Shown: piece after piece, positions 1 through 6,292 of the stretch
Numbering within the stretch: position 1 is the first letter of the stretch
Layout: each line of letters starts with the position of its first letter
Origin: CAYLJJ01 sp964384025
GTDB taxonomy: Bacteria > Myxococcota_A > Bradymonadia > UBA7976 > UBA1532
Reading direction: 5' to 3'
DNA: 9,418 nt
Assembly: GCA_964384025.1 (NCBI GenBank)
Contig: CAYLJJ010000159.1
Location: forward strand, 1-9,418
Notes under the pieces: model-generated
What the model was told of the DNA's origin: nothing
The model's input: only the letters and a program-made list of their open reading frames with translations
The model's database searches: none
Program-made: the position numbers and the translations under genes

Positions 1-2
1 GA

Positions 3-68
3 AGCCCTGGCCGCGTAGATTACAGCGAGCGCCCGGACTTATTGAGAAGTTACTTCTGGAGCAGGTAA
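3..68 (+). CDS. Possible 3' end of an upstream gene, frame uncertain
   Basis: Frame 3 is open from the window edge to a TAA at 66-68 and reads as a 21-residue tail ending in RSYFWSR. Its codons mostly end in G or C and use CGC, AGC and GAG, as the neighbouring genes do. Frame 2 is also open, to a TAA at 74-76, and reads as a tail ending in LLLEQVIS, so it cannot be excluded. An open stretch of about 70 bases is expected by chance. The call rests only on the edge position and codon style, and no product can be named. Confidence 0.3.
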   Translation, partial: SPGRVDYSERPDLLRSYFWSR

Positions 69-112
69 TCAGCTAAGAAAGAAAAGGAGTTGAGATAATA
101 GAAGAGTCGTTT

Positions 113-595
113 ATGAGATCTTCCCTCGTCATCATCCTGCTTTTTTTGCTCTCCCCCCCCACAGAAGCCAAAGGTACTTTTGGAGTTGGGCTTCAGTTGG
201 GCTCACCCACCACCCTCACAGGGAGATATCTCTACGATAAAAAGCAGGGGATCGCCTTCCACCTCGGAACGCACCTTAAGACGAGCCTGTTTCACAAAGA
301 TAAGCACGAACGCCAACACCTGCGGGTGCAGCATGAACAGCAGTTTGCGGATCTCGCTCGGTGGCGGTTTGCTGATCTGGGTGCCTACTTCAATATCGGC
401 GGGGTGCTGCGTGCTTGGGATGATCATTGGGCGATAGGTCCCAGCGGAGGTCTCGGCCTCGAGCTGTGGTTTCGAAAGTTTCCGATGATCCTCTTCTTTG
501 AGGCAGATTTGCAGCTCTATCTCCTCGGAGATGAAGAGCACTCTGGCGGTGATCTGGGTTTATATGAGGGGTTGGGGGGGCGGTGGTATTTTTAG
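113..595 (+). CDS. Small exported protein, probable outer-membrane beta-barrel
   Basis: This 160-residue protein begins with a clear Sec signal peptide: a short basic start, a run of Leu/Ile/Val, and likely cleavage after TEA near residue 19. The mature part alternates hydrophobic and polar residues in short Gly- and aromatic-rich segments. The first is GVGLQLGSPTTLTGRYLY at about 24-41, a pattern common in the first strand pair of small outer-membrane barrels. The chain ends in WYF, and a C-terminal Phe after aromatics is the usual outer-membrane barrel signature. At this length it would form about eight strands. The ATG is preceded by GAAGAG with about 7 bases spacing. A better-looking AAGGAG at about 85-90 lies too far upstream to serve this ATG. 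It converges with the Cys-rich gene on the other strand, 12 bases away. The function is unknown; barrel topology is inference from composition and the C-terminus. Confidence 0.75.
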   Translation: MRSSLVIILLFLLSPPTEAKGTFGVGLQLGSPTTLTGRYLYDKKQGIAFHLGTHLKTSLFHKDKHERQHLRVQHEQQFADLARWRFADLGAYFNIGGVLRAWDDHWAIGPSGGLGLELWFRKFPMILFFEADLQLYLLGDEEHSGGDLGLYEGLGGRWYF

Positions 596-607
596 GAGAG
601 ATCTGAG

Positions 608-985
608 CTATCGACCGTCTTTGCCCTGGCACCAGCCATGAGGGCTACAAGTACGGGCACCGTCGCAGTCACAATGGCTCTTGCAGCGGTTGGGGCCTGG
701 TTTGTTTTTAGCTTCGTCGATCTTGTATTTGGGAGATTTGCAAGCCGCGCGACCATCCTTGCCCTGGCACCAACCATGAGGGCTACAAGTACGGGCACCG
801 TCGCAGTTACAATGGTTTTTGCAGCGGTTGGGGCCGAGCTTGTTCTTGGCCTCATCGATTGTGTGCCTGGGAGAGGTGCAGCTTGGCTTAGCTTGGGCGC
901 TGGCCATAATGCTCAGTGAGGTGAAAATCAACGCGCTCAACAAGCTCCCTGAGATCAGCCCGTGTACCTTTCTGTTTGACTTCAT
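608..985 (-). CDS. Secreted protein of two six-cysteine 46-residue repeats
   Basis: This 125-residue protein has a Sec signal peptide (basic MKSNRK, hydrophobic 11-27, cleavage likely after ASAQA at 28-32). The mature part of about 93 residues is almost entirely two tandem modules. In each, cysteines follow C-x18-C-x3-C-x-C-x5-C-x5-C: residues 36, 55, 59, 61, 67, 73 and 82, 101, 105, 107, 113, 119. Both modules contain IDEAKNK, GPNRCK, CDGARTC and SPHGWCQGKDGR (unit 1 has CNCDGARTC, unit 2 has CDCDGARTC). Six cysteines per unit suggest three disulfides per module, formed in the periplasm or outside the cell. The second copy ends only a few residues from the stop, so the protein is nothing but repeats. 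The start is well supported by AGGAG (994-998 on the plus strand), 8 bases from the ATG. The role is unknown. Disulfide-stabilised adhesin, inhibitor or toxin-like molecules are possible, but nothing decides among them. Confidence 0.85.
   Translation of the reverse strand: MKSNRKVHGLISGSLLSALIFTSLSIMASAQAKPSCTSPRHTIDEAKNKLGPNRCKNHCNCDGARTCSPHGWCQGKDGRAACKSPKYKIDEAKNKPGPNRCKSHCDCDGARTCSPHGWCQGKDGR
621..896 (-). repeat. Tandem direct repeat, two 138-bp units
   Basis: Two copies lie head to tail with a period of 138 bases (46 codons), at 621-758 and 759-896, inside the Cys-rich gene. The first 77 bases of each copy in plus-strand order (621-697 against 759-835) differ at only four positions by eye. 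The rest of each unit is clearly more diverged. The uneven divergence suggests a later homogenising event, or stronger constraint on the CDGARTC-SPHGWCQGK half. Confidence 0.9.
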
Positions 986-1009
986 CTTGTCTTCTCCTGC
1001 TGCTCCTGT

Positions 1010-1042
1010 GCCTTCGCAAGGCTGAACAGCCCGTTTTTGGGC
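1010..1042 (-). promoter_or_regulatory. Hairpin-rich 5' leader of the Cys-rich repeat gene
   Basis: Reading the minus strand towards the ATG at 985, three perfect inverted repeats follow one another. They are GCCC-AAAAAC-GGGC (1042-1029), GGCTG-TT-CAGCC (1031-1020) and GCCTT-GCG-AAGGC (1022-1010). Neighbouring elements share bases, so the middle hairpin excludes the outer two. The set ends about 12 bases before the AGGAG ribosome site. This geometry is compatible with a switchable leader. The stems are only 4-5 bp, and chance is possible. Confidence 0.3.
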
Positions 1043-1231
1043 GCTGCTTCATGCAACGCTCTGATTTCATCTATGTACTTTAACGCCTAGTATTCCTGTC
1101 GGGATAAGAGCAATTAAAGCAGAGCTTGGCAAGTCAATAAACGCGGTGGTGCTCTTTTTTTTGAACGTCGCTTATTATCTTAAAGCGTTGGGATTCGGGC
1201 AAAGCCCCTAAAATTTAGACGGAGAGGCTTT

Positions 1232-1291
1232 ATGAGAACCTCGAGGTCGCTTCAGGTGCTCGAGATTCGCTGGAGATCAACAGAGAAGTGA
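1232..1291 (+). CDS. Possible 19-residue leader ORF
   Basis: An ATG at 1232 follows GGAGAGG with about 5 bases spacing, a better ribosome site than that of the gene downstream. The frame stops at TGA 1289-1291, 31 bases before the ComEA-like ATG. The predicted peptide (MRTSRSLQVLEIRWRSTEK) has no recognised feature. It could be a short upstream ORF that affects translation of the next gene, or simply chance. It lies in a different frame from the gene at 1323. Confidence 0.2.
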   Translation: MRTSRSLQVLEIRWRSTEK

Positions 1292-1322
1292 GACTGGACG
1301 CTCGAGTGACCGATGAAAGAGC

Positions 1323-1850
1323 ATGCGTGCGTTCTCTCTGTTGTTGTTGCTGCTGTTCCTCCTCTATGGACGCAGCGCCCACCCACCTCGGCTCGCTCAA
1401 AGCCTCTGCCCTGAGGAGTTGATGACGCTGAACGGTCGTCTCCTCTGCGGATCGAAGCTAAAGGACCTCTTTCAGCGTTGCCCTCCACCACGAGCGCTTC
1501 AACCCGGTGCTCAGCTCTGGCTTCAGGATCTCAGCTGCTGTCGCTATAAACAGGGACTCCTGCCTGCCAGGATCCGCCTTACTCTGGGGATCCCAATTTC
1601 GGTTAATCGAGCTTCAACGCGAGAGCTGGAGGCGCTCCCTGGTATTGGGCCTTATCTGGCGAGGCAGATAAGGCAAGGGCGACCCTTCAAGGATGCTCTC
1701 AGCCTGGAGCGAGTGAAGGGGATTGGGAGGAAGAGGCGGAGGCGCATCACTCCTTTTCTGAGTTTCCAAGAGCCGCGGCCTTTTTGGTCTCCTCCTTCCG
1801 CTTCATCTCTCCAAAAACCTTCAAATTCTCCTCTAGAGTCTGCTGATTGA
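1323..1850 (+). CDS. Exported ComEA-like helix-hairpin-helix protein
   Basis: The 175-residue product starts with a strongly hydrophobic leader (residues 4-15), acting as a signal peptide or N-terminal anchor. Residues about 93-146 form a ComEA-type double helix-hairpin-helix: VNRAST, then LPGIGP (105-110), then the second hairpin VKGIGRKRRRRI (131-142). ComEA-family proteins bind double-stranded DNA non-specifically outside the inner membrane during natural transformation. Between leader and HhH lies a Cys-containing segment (Cys 29, 42, 53, 72, 73) that is not part of the HhH fold. An in-frame TGA at 1314 forbids an earlier start. The ribosome site is weak (AAAGAG). The last 34 residues are Pro/Ser-rich, lie beyond the HhH, and are coded opposite the end of the next gene. 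A competence role is inference, since no other competence gene is in view. Confidence 0.85.
   Translation: MRAFSLLLLLLFLLYGRSAHPPRLAQSLCPEELMTLNGRLLCGSKLKDLFQRCPPPRALQPGAQLWLQDLSCCRYKQGLLPARIRLTLGIPISVNRASTRELEALPGIGPYLARQIRQGRPFKDALSLERVKGIGRKRRRRITPFLSFQEPRPFWSPPSASSLQKPSNSPLESAD
1747..1850. other. 104-bp tail-to-tail coding overlap
   Basis: The ComEA-like gene (plus, stop at 1850) and the lipoprotein gene (minus, stop at 1747) overlap through their 3' ends. The overlap encodes residues 142-175 of the former and the charged Glu/Lys-rich tail of the latter. No intrinsic terminator is visible between them, so transcripts from the two strands should be complementary here. Confidence 0.8.
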
Positions 1851-2361
1851 GGCGTACTTTGTTGAGGTTCTGCTCAAGAGCGCGTTCAAAAACAGTGCTT
1901 TTCCACTTTCCTTCCTCTAAAATCATCTCAATACTCTCTCCTGAATGAGTCGATACCGTGGCCCTGGATTCATTGATGATCGAGCGCCCCAGACGAGTCA
2001 GCCCATACTTCAGTCCCTCGTCAAAGCTCAGCTCGCTCATACTCTTTTGAATCAGGGCCGCGAAGAGAGCTGCAGAGTCCTCTGCCTCTAAGATCCCCTC
2101 AGGATAAGCAGAATAGGCCAACTCTCGCTGATCTTTGGGATACTTTTCTTCGATGGCGATGCGTTGCTCTTTTAGGAGTGTGTGGAGTTGAGCCAAGGTT
2201 TGATGAGTAGTCGCTGAGCAGTTGGCCAGGATGGCGGTCGTATCCTGATCAAGGACAGCATCGCGCAGGAGGTGGAGCGTGCCCTCAGGTTGGCTGGGAT
2301 CACGCTCCTCTTCACAGGCCAGAGAGAGGAGAAGCGGAAGGAGCAGGAGGCTGAAGTGCAT
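1747..2361 (-). CDS. Lipoprotein of unknown function, possible NTF2-like fold
   Basis: The 204-residue product has a lipoprotein signal with lipobox LSLAC (Cys16) followed by Glu-Glu, so it should be lipidated and exported. Mature residues 26-60 (PEGTLHLLRDAV then D-Q-D-T-T-A-I-L) match the style of small NTF2-like or DUF4878-like periplasmic proteins, in which an N-terminal helix precedes a curved sheet. The stretch SIEMILEEGKWKSTVFE at about 123-139 looks like the final strand pair of such a fold. The last 55 residues are helical and charged, rich in Glu, Lys and Gln, and may form a coiled coil. The ribosome site is poor. The final 104 bases lie opposite the 3' end of the ComEA-like gene. 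The fold assignment is a weak inference from pattern, and the lipoprotein call is strong. Confidence 0.8.
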   Translation of the reverse strand: MHFSLLLLPLLLSLACEEERDPSQPEGTLHLLRDAVLDQDTTAILANCSATTHQTLAQLHTLLKEQRIAIEEKYPKDQRELAYSAYPEGILEAEDSAALFAALIQKSMSELSFDEGLKYGLTRLGRSIINESRATVSTHSGESIEMILEEGKWKSTVFERALEQNLNKVRLNQQTLEENLKVFGEMKRKEETKKAAALGNSEKE

Positions 2362-2458
2362 GAGAGGCTCTGAGATCAGCGGTGTTGTTGGGGAGTGTAA
2401 ATTCTGACGCTTGGATTCTCCAGGGCCTTAGTCCTGCTCTCAGAAGAGTGGAGAGTCT

Positions 2459-2929
2459 ATGTCAATCTTCGAAGGAAACAGGCATCCTCCAACAATGCGA
2501 TCTCTTTTCTTTATCTTCCTCTCTCTCCTCTTCAGCTGCGCTCCCCCACCGAAGGATCCAGCGGTCAAGGCTCTGAACCGCTTTCTGGGTGCCCTAGCTC
2601 GAGGAGACAGCCGCTCCTTTTGGCAGCTCCTCTCCCCAGAGAGTCAGAAGCGCTTGGCCTTGGAGCTGGGCTTGGAGGCTGAGGCAAAGGAGGAGGAGAT
2701 CTTGGGGCGTCTCTCCCTTCGCCCTGGCAGCCGCTTTGAGTTGGACCCTCCTCGCTCAGCGCGTCTCTTGGAGGGAGGAGGAGAGCGACGCAAGCTCAAG
2801 GCCTCGATCTCTGGAGAGCCCTGGCTTTTTGAACTCCAGAGAGTTGAGGAGCAGTGGCGAATTGACTTCTTTCAGGCTGGACCTCAAGGATCCAAAGAGG
2901 CAGAAGAACGAGCCTCCCTGGCAAAATAA
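2459..2929 (+). CDS. Small lipoprotein, possible NTF2-like fold
   Basis: This is a lipoprotein precursor of 156 residues from the ATG at 2459, or 144 from the ATG at 2495. The hydrophobic segment RSLFFIFLSLLFSC ends in a lipobox (LLFSC, Cys27 or Cys15) followed by a Pro-rich linker. The ATG at 2459 has GGAG 5 bases upstream, and the ATG at 2495 gives a more typical short signal peptide but has no good ribosome site. Residues after the linker (ALNRFLGALARGDSRSFWQL, then LSPESQKRL) match the first helices of NTF2-like or DUF4878-like periplasmic proteins. WLFELQRVEEQWRIDFF near 121-137 would be the closing strand pair. It is divergent from the lipoprotein gene at 1747-2361, with a 97-base gap that should hold both promoters. 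No clear promoter was found there. The function is unknown. Confidence 0.8.
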   Translation: MSIFEGNRHPPTMRSLFFIFLSLLFSCAPPPKDPAVKALNRFLGALARGDSRSFWQLLSPESQKRLALELGLEAEAKEEEILGRLSLRPGSRFELDPPRSARLLEGGGERRKLKASISGEPWLFELQRVEEQWRIDFFQAGPQGSKEAEERASLAK

Positions 2930-3036
2930 CCTTTATATTCTGAGCTTTGAAGCTTATGGAGCCATATACAGCTCCTGAGGATTGCGTCTGCTCTCGCTTC
3001 GGGCTAAAAAATCCTTCAAAGCGTTCGAGGGTGTGG

Positions 3037-4872
3037 ATGAACAGCGTGGACTCAGCACGATCAGAGGAGAGCGCAGCGGCGCAGAGCGCTGAGTTCCTGC
3101 TCAAGCAGGGAGATATCATCGGCAACCGCTTTGTGGTGGATGAGCGTCTCCGAGGCGAGAGCACTCACAGTATCTACCGTGCGGTGGATGAAAAGAGCGG
3201 TAAGCAGATTGTCCTCCTCATCCTCAAAGAGGGGATCGCTGAGGAGGCAACTGAGGCGCTGCGAGGCTCGGTGAAGTCCGCTATCCAGTTGGCCCATAAG
3301 AACATCGTCAGCGTCTTTGGAATGGGCAAAGAGGCACGGCTCCGCTATGTCGTACGCGAGTATATCGATGGTCAGACCCTCTCCAATCTCCTAGAGAAGA
3401 AGGCGGCTGCAGGGAAACACTTTACGCTCAAGGGGGCCTATAACCTCATCGCTCATGTAAGCAACGGCCTTCAATATGCCCTGCCCACTATGAAGCATGA
3501 GAGCCTGCGTCCCTCGGTGATCCTGGTTAACCGCACAGGGCGGGTTAAGATCGCAGACTTCGGCTTAGCTGATCTTCGACCCAGCCTTATCTCTACATAC
3601 CCTCAGCTCTCCCGTTGGGATCAGTCCTGTCTCCCTCAGGAGGGCTCGGAGCTAGGGGATGTTCAGGCGCTGGGGTTGATTCTCTACGCGCTCCTGGTGG
3701 GTCAACCCGCCCCAGGGCTCCAAGCAGAGCTGCCTGATGAGGTCAAGGAGCGTCTACCCGAGAAGCTCTCGGAGCTGCTCAACCGCGCCATAGATCCAGA
3801 ACATGAGCAGCACTTCAAGCAACCCAATGAGTTCAAGGCTGAGTTTCTAAGCTTAGTAGAGGCTGTAACAGAGAAGCCCAAGACCCAACCACCCGCCCCC
3901 CCACCAGAGGCTCTTGAGGAGGTGATCAGCGTCGCCCTGCCCCCTCCCAAGAAGCGCCCCTCTCCCAAGACCAACAGCGGCTTTGTAATCCCTGTAATTC
4001 GTGGTGCAGGGGAGGTCGATGATGATGGGACCATTCCTCGCTGGCTTGTAGAACGCGAGGGGGTGGATTATGGCCCCTTCACCGCCAAGCAGATCGTCAA
4101 GCAGCTCTTTGAAGAGGAGGTACTGGCGGAGACCCAACTCTACGATGTTGAGAGCGACCGCCGTCTCCCCCTCTCTGAGTTCAGCGTTTTCGATGAAGCC
4201 CTCGTCGCCTGGATCCACGAGAAGGCAGAGCGAGAGAAGCAGCGGATGGAGGAGGAGACGATCCAGGCAGCGCGGCGTAGAAATCGCCTCCTCCTGAGCT
4301 CTCTCTTCATGGTGTTTATCTTCGCAGGCGGAGGGACAGGGGCTTGGTTTTGGTATCAATCCACCCTGCCTGAGCCTCATAAAGCCTATTTGAGCAGCGC
4401 GGTGATCGCTTTTAAGGGCAGCTTAGCCTCTGTGGAGCTGCCCGAGGAGCTGCCTGAGACTCTGGCTGAGATCGAAGAGCGTAAGAGCAAGAAGCGCTCA
4501 GAGCAGGCGGCTCGTAACGCCCGAATTGAGCGCGCCCAGATCGCCAAAGAGAAGCGCTTGGCGGCCTCCAGTGAGCTACAGATGGGCTCGGGGACAGGGC
4601 AGGTCTTTGATCGTGTCGCTTTCTCTAAAGCGATCAGCTCCCGTAACAGCAAGCTTACAGCCTGTCTTCAAGGAGAGGCGCGTCGAGATCCCAAGCTGAA
4701 AAGCTTAGGGGTTAAGATTACGGTGATCCCTAAGGGGCGGTTGATCAACATTCATCTCTCCAAAGGCAGCAAGCATGGAAACCGCTGTGTGCGCAAGGCC
4801 CTAGGAGGGCTTCGAGTACCCCCATTTGATGGTACAAATGTCAAGGTGAACCTGCCTTTCGACGTTCGTTAA
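3037..4872 (+). CDS. Membrane pseudokinase with GYF_2 and AgmX-like C-terminal domain
   Basis: Numbering is from the ATG at 3037 (611 residues), chosen because GAGG lies 6 bases upstream. A TTG at 2947 and an ATG at 2956 in the same frame lack a ribosome site. Residues about 27-270 are a Ser/Thr kinase-like domain that keeps DFG (174-176), the following GLADL, and the late GDVQALGLILYALLVG (207-222). The catalytic HRD is HES (154-156), the DLKPxN Lys and Asn are Arg158 and Val161, and no Lys sits at the VAIK position (IVLLIL, 58-63). Activity is therefore unlikely. A Pro-rich linker (280-312) leads to a GYF_2 domain (about 335-392, with GPF at 346-348). A basic patch RRRNR and one transmembrane helix (418-440) follow, then a charged helix (about 460-510). 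The last part (about 523-611) is an AgmX/PglI or TonB-like C-terminal domain with the family's two cysteines (543, 584). The expected topology is kinase-like part in the cytoplasm and C-terminal domain in the periplasm. A scaffolding or sensing role is inference. Confidence 0.85.
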   Translation: MNSVDSARSEESAAAQSAEFLLKQGDIIGNRFVVDERLRGESTHSIYRAVDEKSGKQIVLLILKEGIAEEATEALRGSVKSAIQLAHKNIVSVFGMGKEARLRYVVREYIDGQTLSNLLEKKAAAGKHFTLKGAYNLIAHVSNGLQYALPTMKHESLRPSVILVNRTGRVKIADFGLADLRPSLISTYPQLSRWDQSCLPQEGSELGDVQALGLILYALLVGQPAPGLQAELPDEVKERLPEKLSELLNRAIDPEHEQHFKQPNEFKAEFLSLVEAVTEKPKTQPPAPPPEALEEVISVALPPPKKRPSPKTNSGFVIPVIRGAGEVDDDGTIPRWLVEREGVDYGPFTAKQIVKQLFEEEVLAETQLYDVESDRRLPLSEFSVFDEALVAWIHEKAEREKQRMEEETIQAARRRNRLLLSSLFMVFIFAGGGTGAWFWYQSTLPEPHKAYLSSAVIAFKGSLASVELPEELPETLAEIEERKSKKRSEQAARNARIERAQIAKEKRLAASSELQMGSGTGQVFDRVAFSKAISSRNSKLTACLQGEARRDPKLKSLGVKITVIPKGRLINIHLSKGSKHGNRCVRKALGGLRVPPFDGTNVKVNLPFDVR

Positions 4873-4906
4873 ACTTCTAAAAGTCCCCAAAAGAGCGGAG
4901 CTGTTC

Positions 4907-6292
4907 ATGCGCTGCTATACTTTGCTGTTGTTGTTCCTCGTCGCCTGCTCAGAGAGTGGAGGAGGAGGCAGAAACACCGACGCCGCCTCGGGGGATGGAG
5001 GCGCTGGAGCAGGTGGTCAGGAGGGGGCTGATGCAGGAGGCCAGGGAGGCTCGGCAGGGGACTCAGGTTGCGCCCGCAATGAAGACTGCCCTCCAGGCTC
5101 AATCTGTGAGGGTCAACGCTGCTATAGCGCCTGCCGGAATGATGAGGAGTGCGGCAACAGCGCTCGCTGTACCCCTCAGGGTTACTGTGAGCCCCTGCCC
5201 CCCTGCCAAAGTGATGATGATTGCAGCACAGGGCAGCTCTGTGATTGCCATCGGGTCTGTATCCCTGCTGAGGGGACGCGCTGTCAGAGCCAACTTCAGT
5301 GCGGCGCGGGAAACTTCTGTGAACCCTGTAGCGGGAGCTGTAAACCGGGCCTCTCTCCCTGTGAGCGCTGTCAACTACAGGCTCTAAACCCCAATTTCAA
5401 CGGAGGTTGTGCCCGCCATGCGGACTTCTGCCACCCTCTGGGGGAGTTGGGAATGAACTACTGCTTGCGGCCCTGTGAGGGTCAGGGCACCTGCGAGAAC
5501 ATCGGCCCCGGCTATGAGTGCATGGAGCTGGGTGGTGGGATGGCCTGTGTCCCTGTCGGGGGAGAGTGTAGAGCGTTGGGGAATTGTGATCAGGACAGCG
5601 ACTGCGGTGCTGATGGTTTCTGTAACGATTTTCACTTCTGTCAACCTGGCTGCCGAGATGACACCGCTTGCCCAAGCGGCATGGTCTGCCATGGCCTGCG
5701 CTGTGGTCCTGCCTGTAACAGCGATGCGGACTGTGAAGGGGAGGAGAGTTGTGAAGAGGGACACTGCCGTCCGCCCAACTTCTGTCGCTCCAGTGTAGAG
5801 TGTCCAGAGGCGGAGACGCATTGTGATCTGGAGAGCCAACAGTGCGCTCCAGGCTGTGAAAAAGATGAAGACTGCTTGGACGCTTTCTTGGAGTGTGTTG
5901 CAGGAGAGTGTAGAGCGCGGGGCTGCACAGGGAACTTTCAATGCGCCTTTGGTGAGGTATGTAATCAGGAGAACCACCTCTGCGAACAGGCTCCAGGGCG
6001 ACACTGTGAGCCCAACTGTGACCCCCAAAGCGAGACCTCCTGCGGGAGCGAGGGGCAGCGCTGCCTTTCACTTCAAAATGAGGAGGATGAGCCCCTGGGA
6101 GACTTCTGCTTTGAGCCCTGCCTGGAGCCCCCTAACGCCTGTCCTCAGGGCTACCGATGTGTCGATCTGGAAGATCAGGATGGTAACATCACTGATCGCC
6201 TCTGTATCCGAAGCTGCGACCTCGATCCCTATCGAACGGAGAATGAGAATGAACCGCAACCTGCTTCAGCAGATGCTGGTCTCCCACCATGA
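4907..6292 (+). CDS. Large cysteine-rich surface lipoprotein
   Basis: The 461-residue product has a short lipoprotein signal (MRCYTLLLLFLVAC, Cys14 in a LVAC lipobox). A Gly/Ala/Asp-rich linker follows (about 17-54), and then some 60 cysteines up to residue 437. These fall in repeating units of the type C-x(5)-C-x(5-6)-C-x(3-4)-C, with acidic CxxDxDC-like starts (for example CQSDDDC, CDQDSDC, CNSDADC, CEKDEDC). Such arrays are common in Myxococcota-type lipoproteins and look like small disulfide-bonded EGF- or EB-like modules. The tail is acidic and free of cysteine. GGAG lies 6 bases before the ATG. The gene begins 34 bases after the pseudokinase gene, and its last 44 bases overlap the next gene. 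It is probably anchored in the outer membrane. The role, perhaps adhesion or ligand binding, is unknown. Confidence 0.88.
   Translation: MRCYTLLLLFLVACSESGGGGRNTDAASGDGGAGAGGQEGADAGGQGGSAGDSGCARNEDCPPGSICEGQRCYSACRNDEECGNSARCTPQGYCEPLPPCQSDDDCSTGQLCDCHRVCIPAEGTRCQSQLQCGAGNFCEPCSGSCKPGLSPCERCQLQALNPNFNGGCARHADFCHPLGELGMNYCLRPCEGQGTCENIGPGYECMELGGGMACVPVGGECRALGNCDQDSDCGADGFCNDFHFCQPGCRDDTACPSGMVCHGLRCGPACNSDADCEGEESCEEGHCRPPNFCRSSVECPEAETHCDLESQQCAPGCEKDEDCLDAFLECVAGECRARGCTGNFQCAFGEVCNQENHLCEQAPGRHCEPNCDPQSETSCGSEGQRCLSLQNEEDEPLGDFCFEPCLEPPNACPQGYRCVDLEDQDGNITDRLCIRSCDLDPYRTENENEPQPASADAGLPP

Larger units (their letters stand above)
986..1322. other. 337-base intergenic region between divergent genes
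   Basis: The gap separates the Cys-rich gene (leftward) from the ComEA-like gene (rightward). It holds the ribosome site and hairpin leader of the leftward gene (994-1042), a run of eight T after GCTC at 1154-1162, a GGGC-AAA-GCCC inverted repeat at 1197-1207, and a 19-codon ORF with a ribosome-site-like GGAGAGG at 1232-1291. On the minus strand TTGACT (1137-1132) resembles a -35 element but has no convincing -10 at the right distance. No RNA gene was recognised. Confidence 0.5.

Noticed and set aside
621..896. The 138-bp direct repeats considered as a CRISPR or mobile-element signature
   Set aside because: There are only two copies, the period is a whole number of codons, and they lie entirely within one gene encoding a repeated domain.
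638..919. Plus-strand ORF of 93 codons across the tandem repeat
   Set aside because: It is the antisense reading of the six-cysteine repeats. The minus-strand frame has a signal peptide, ordered cysteines and a strong ribosome site.
1102..1137. Minus-strand TTGACT considered as the -35 of a promoter for the Cys-rich gene
   Set aside because: No -10 with a reasonable match lies 15-19 bases downstream. TTATCC is 24 bases away.
1121..1162. AGAGC ... GCTC followed by eight T, considered as an intrinsic terminator or the end of a small RNA
   Set aside because: The stem is 5 bp with a loop of about 25 bases, and no plus-strand gene lies upstream for it to terminate.
2958..2975. GGAGC-catataca-GCTCC inverted repeat before the pseudokinase gene, considered as a terminator
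   Set aside because: The stem is only 5 bp and no T-run follows it.
2947..3036. TTG or ATG starts at 2947 and 2956 for the pseudokinase gene
   Set aside because: There is no ribosome site, and the extra 27-30 residues do not resemble a protein N-terminus. The ATG at 3037 has GAGG at 6 bases.
3853..4380. Minus-strand ORF of 175 codons inside the pseudokinase gene
   Set aside because: It lies opposite the well-supported GYF_2 and transmembrane coding region and has no recognisable motif.
5384..6071. Two long minus-strand ORFs (214 and 224 codons) opposite the Cys-rich gene
   Set aside because: They mirror the biased codons of the Cys-rich gene, have compositions unlike any protein family, no ribosome site, and no neighbours on that strand.
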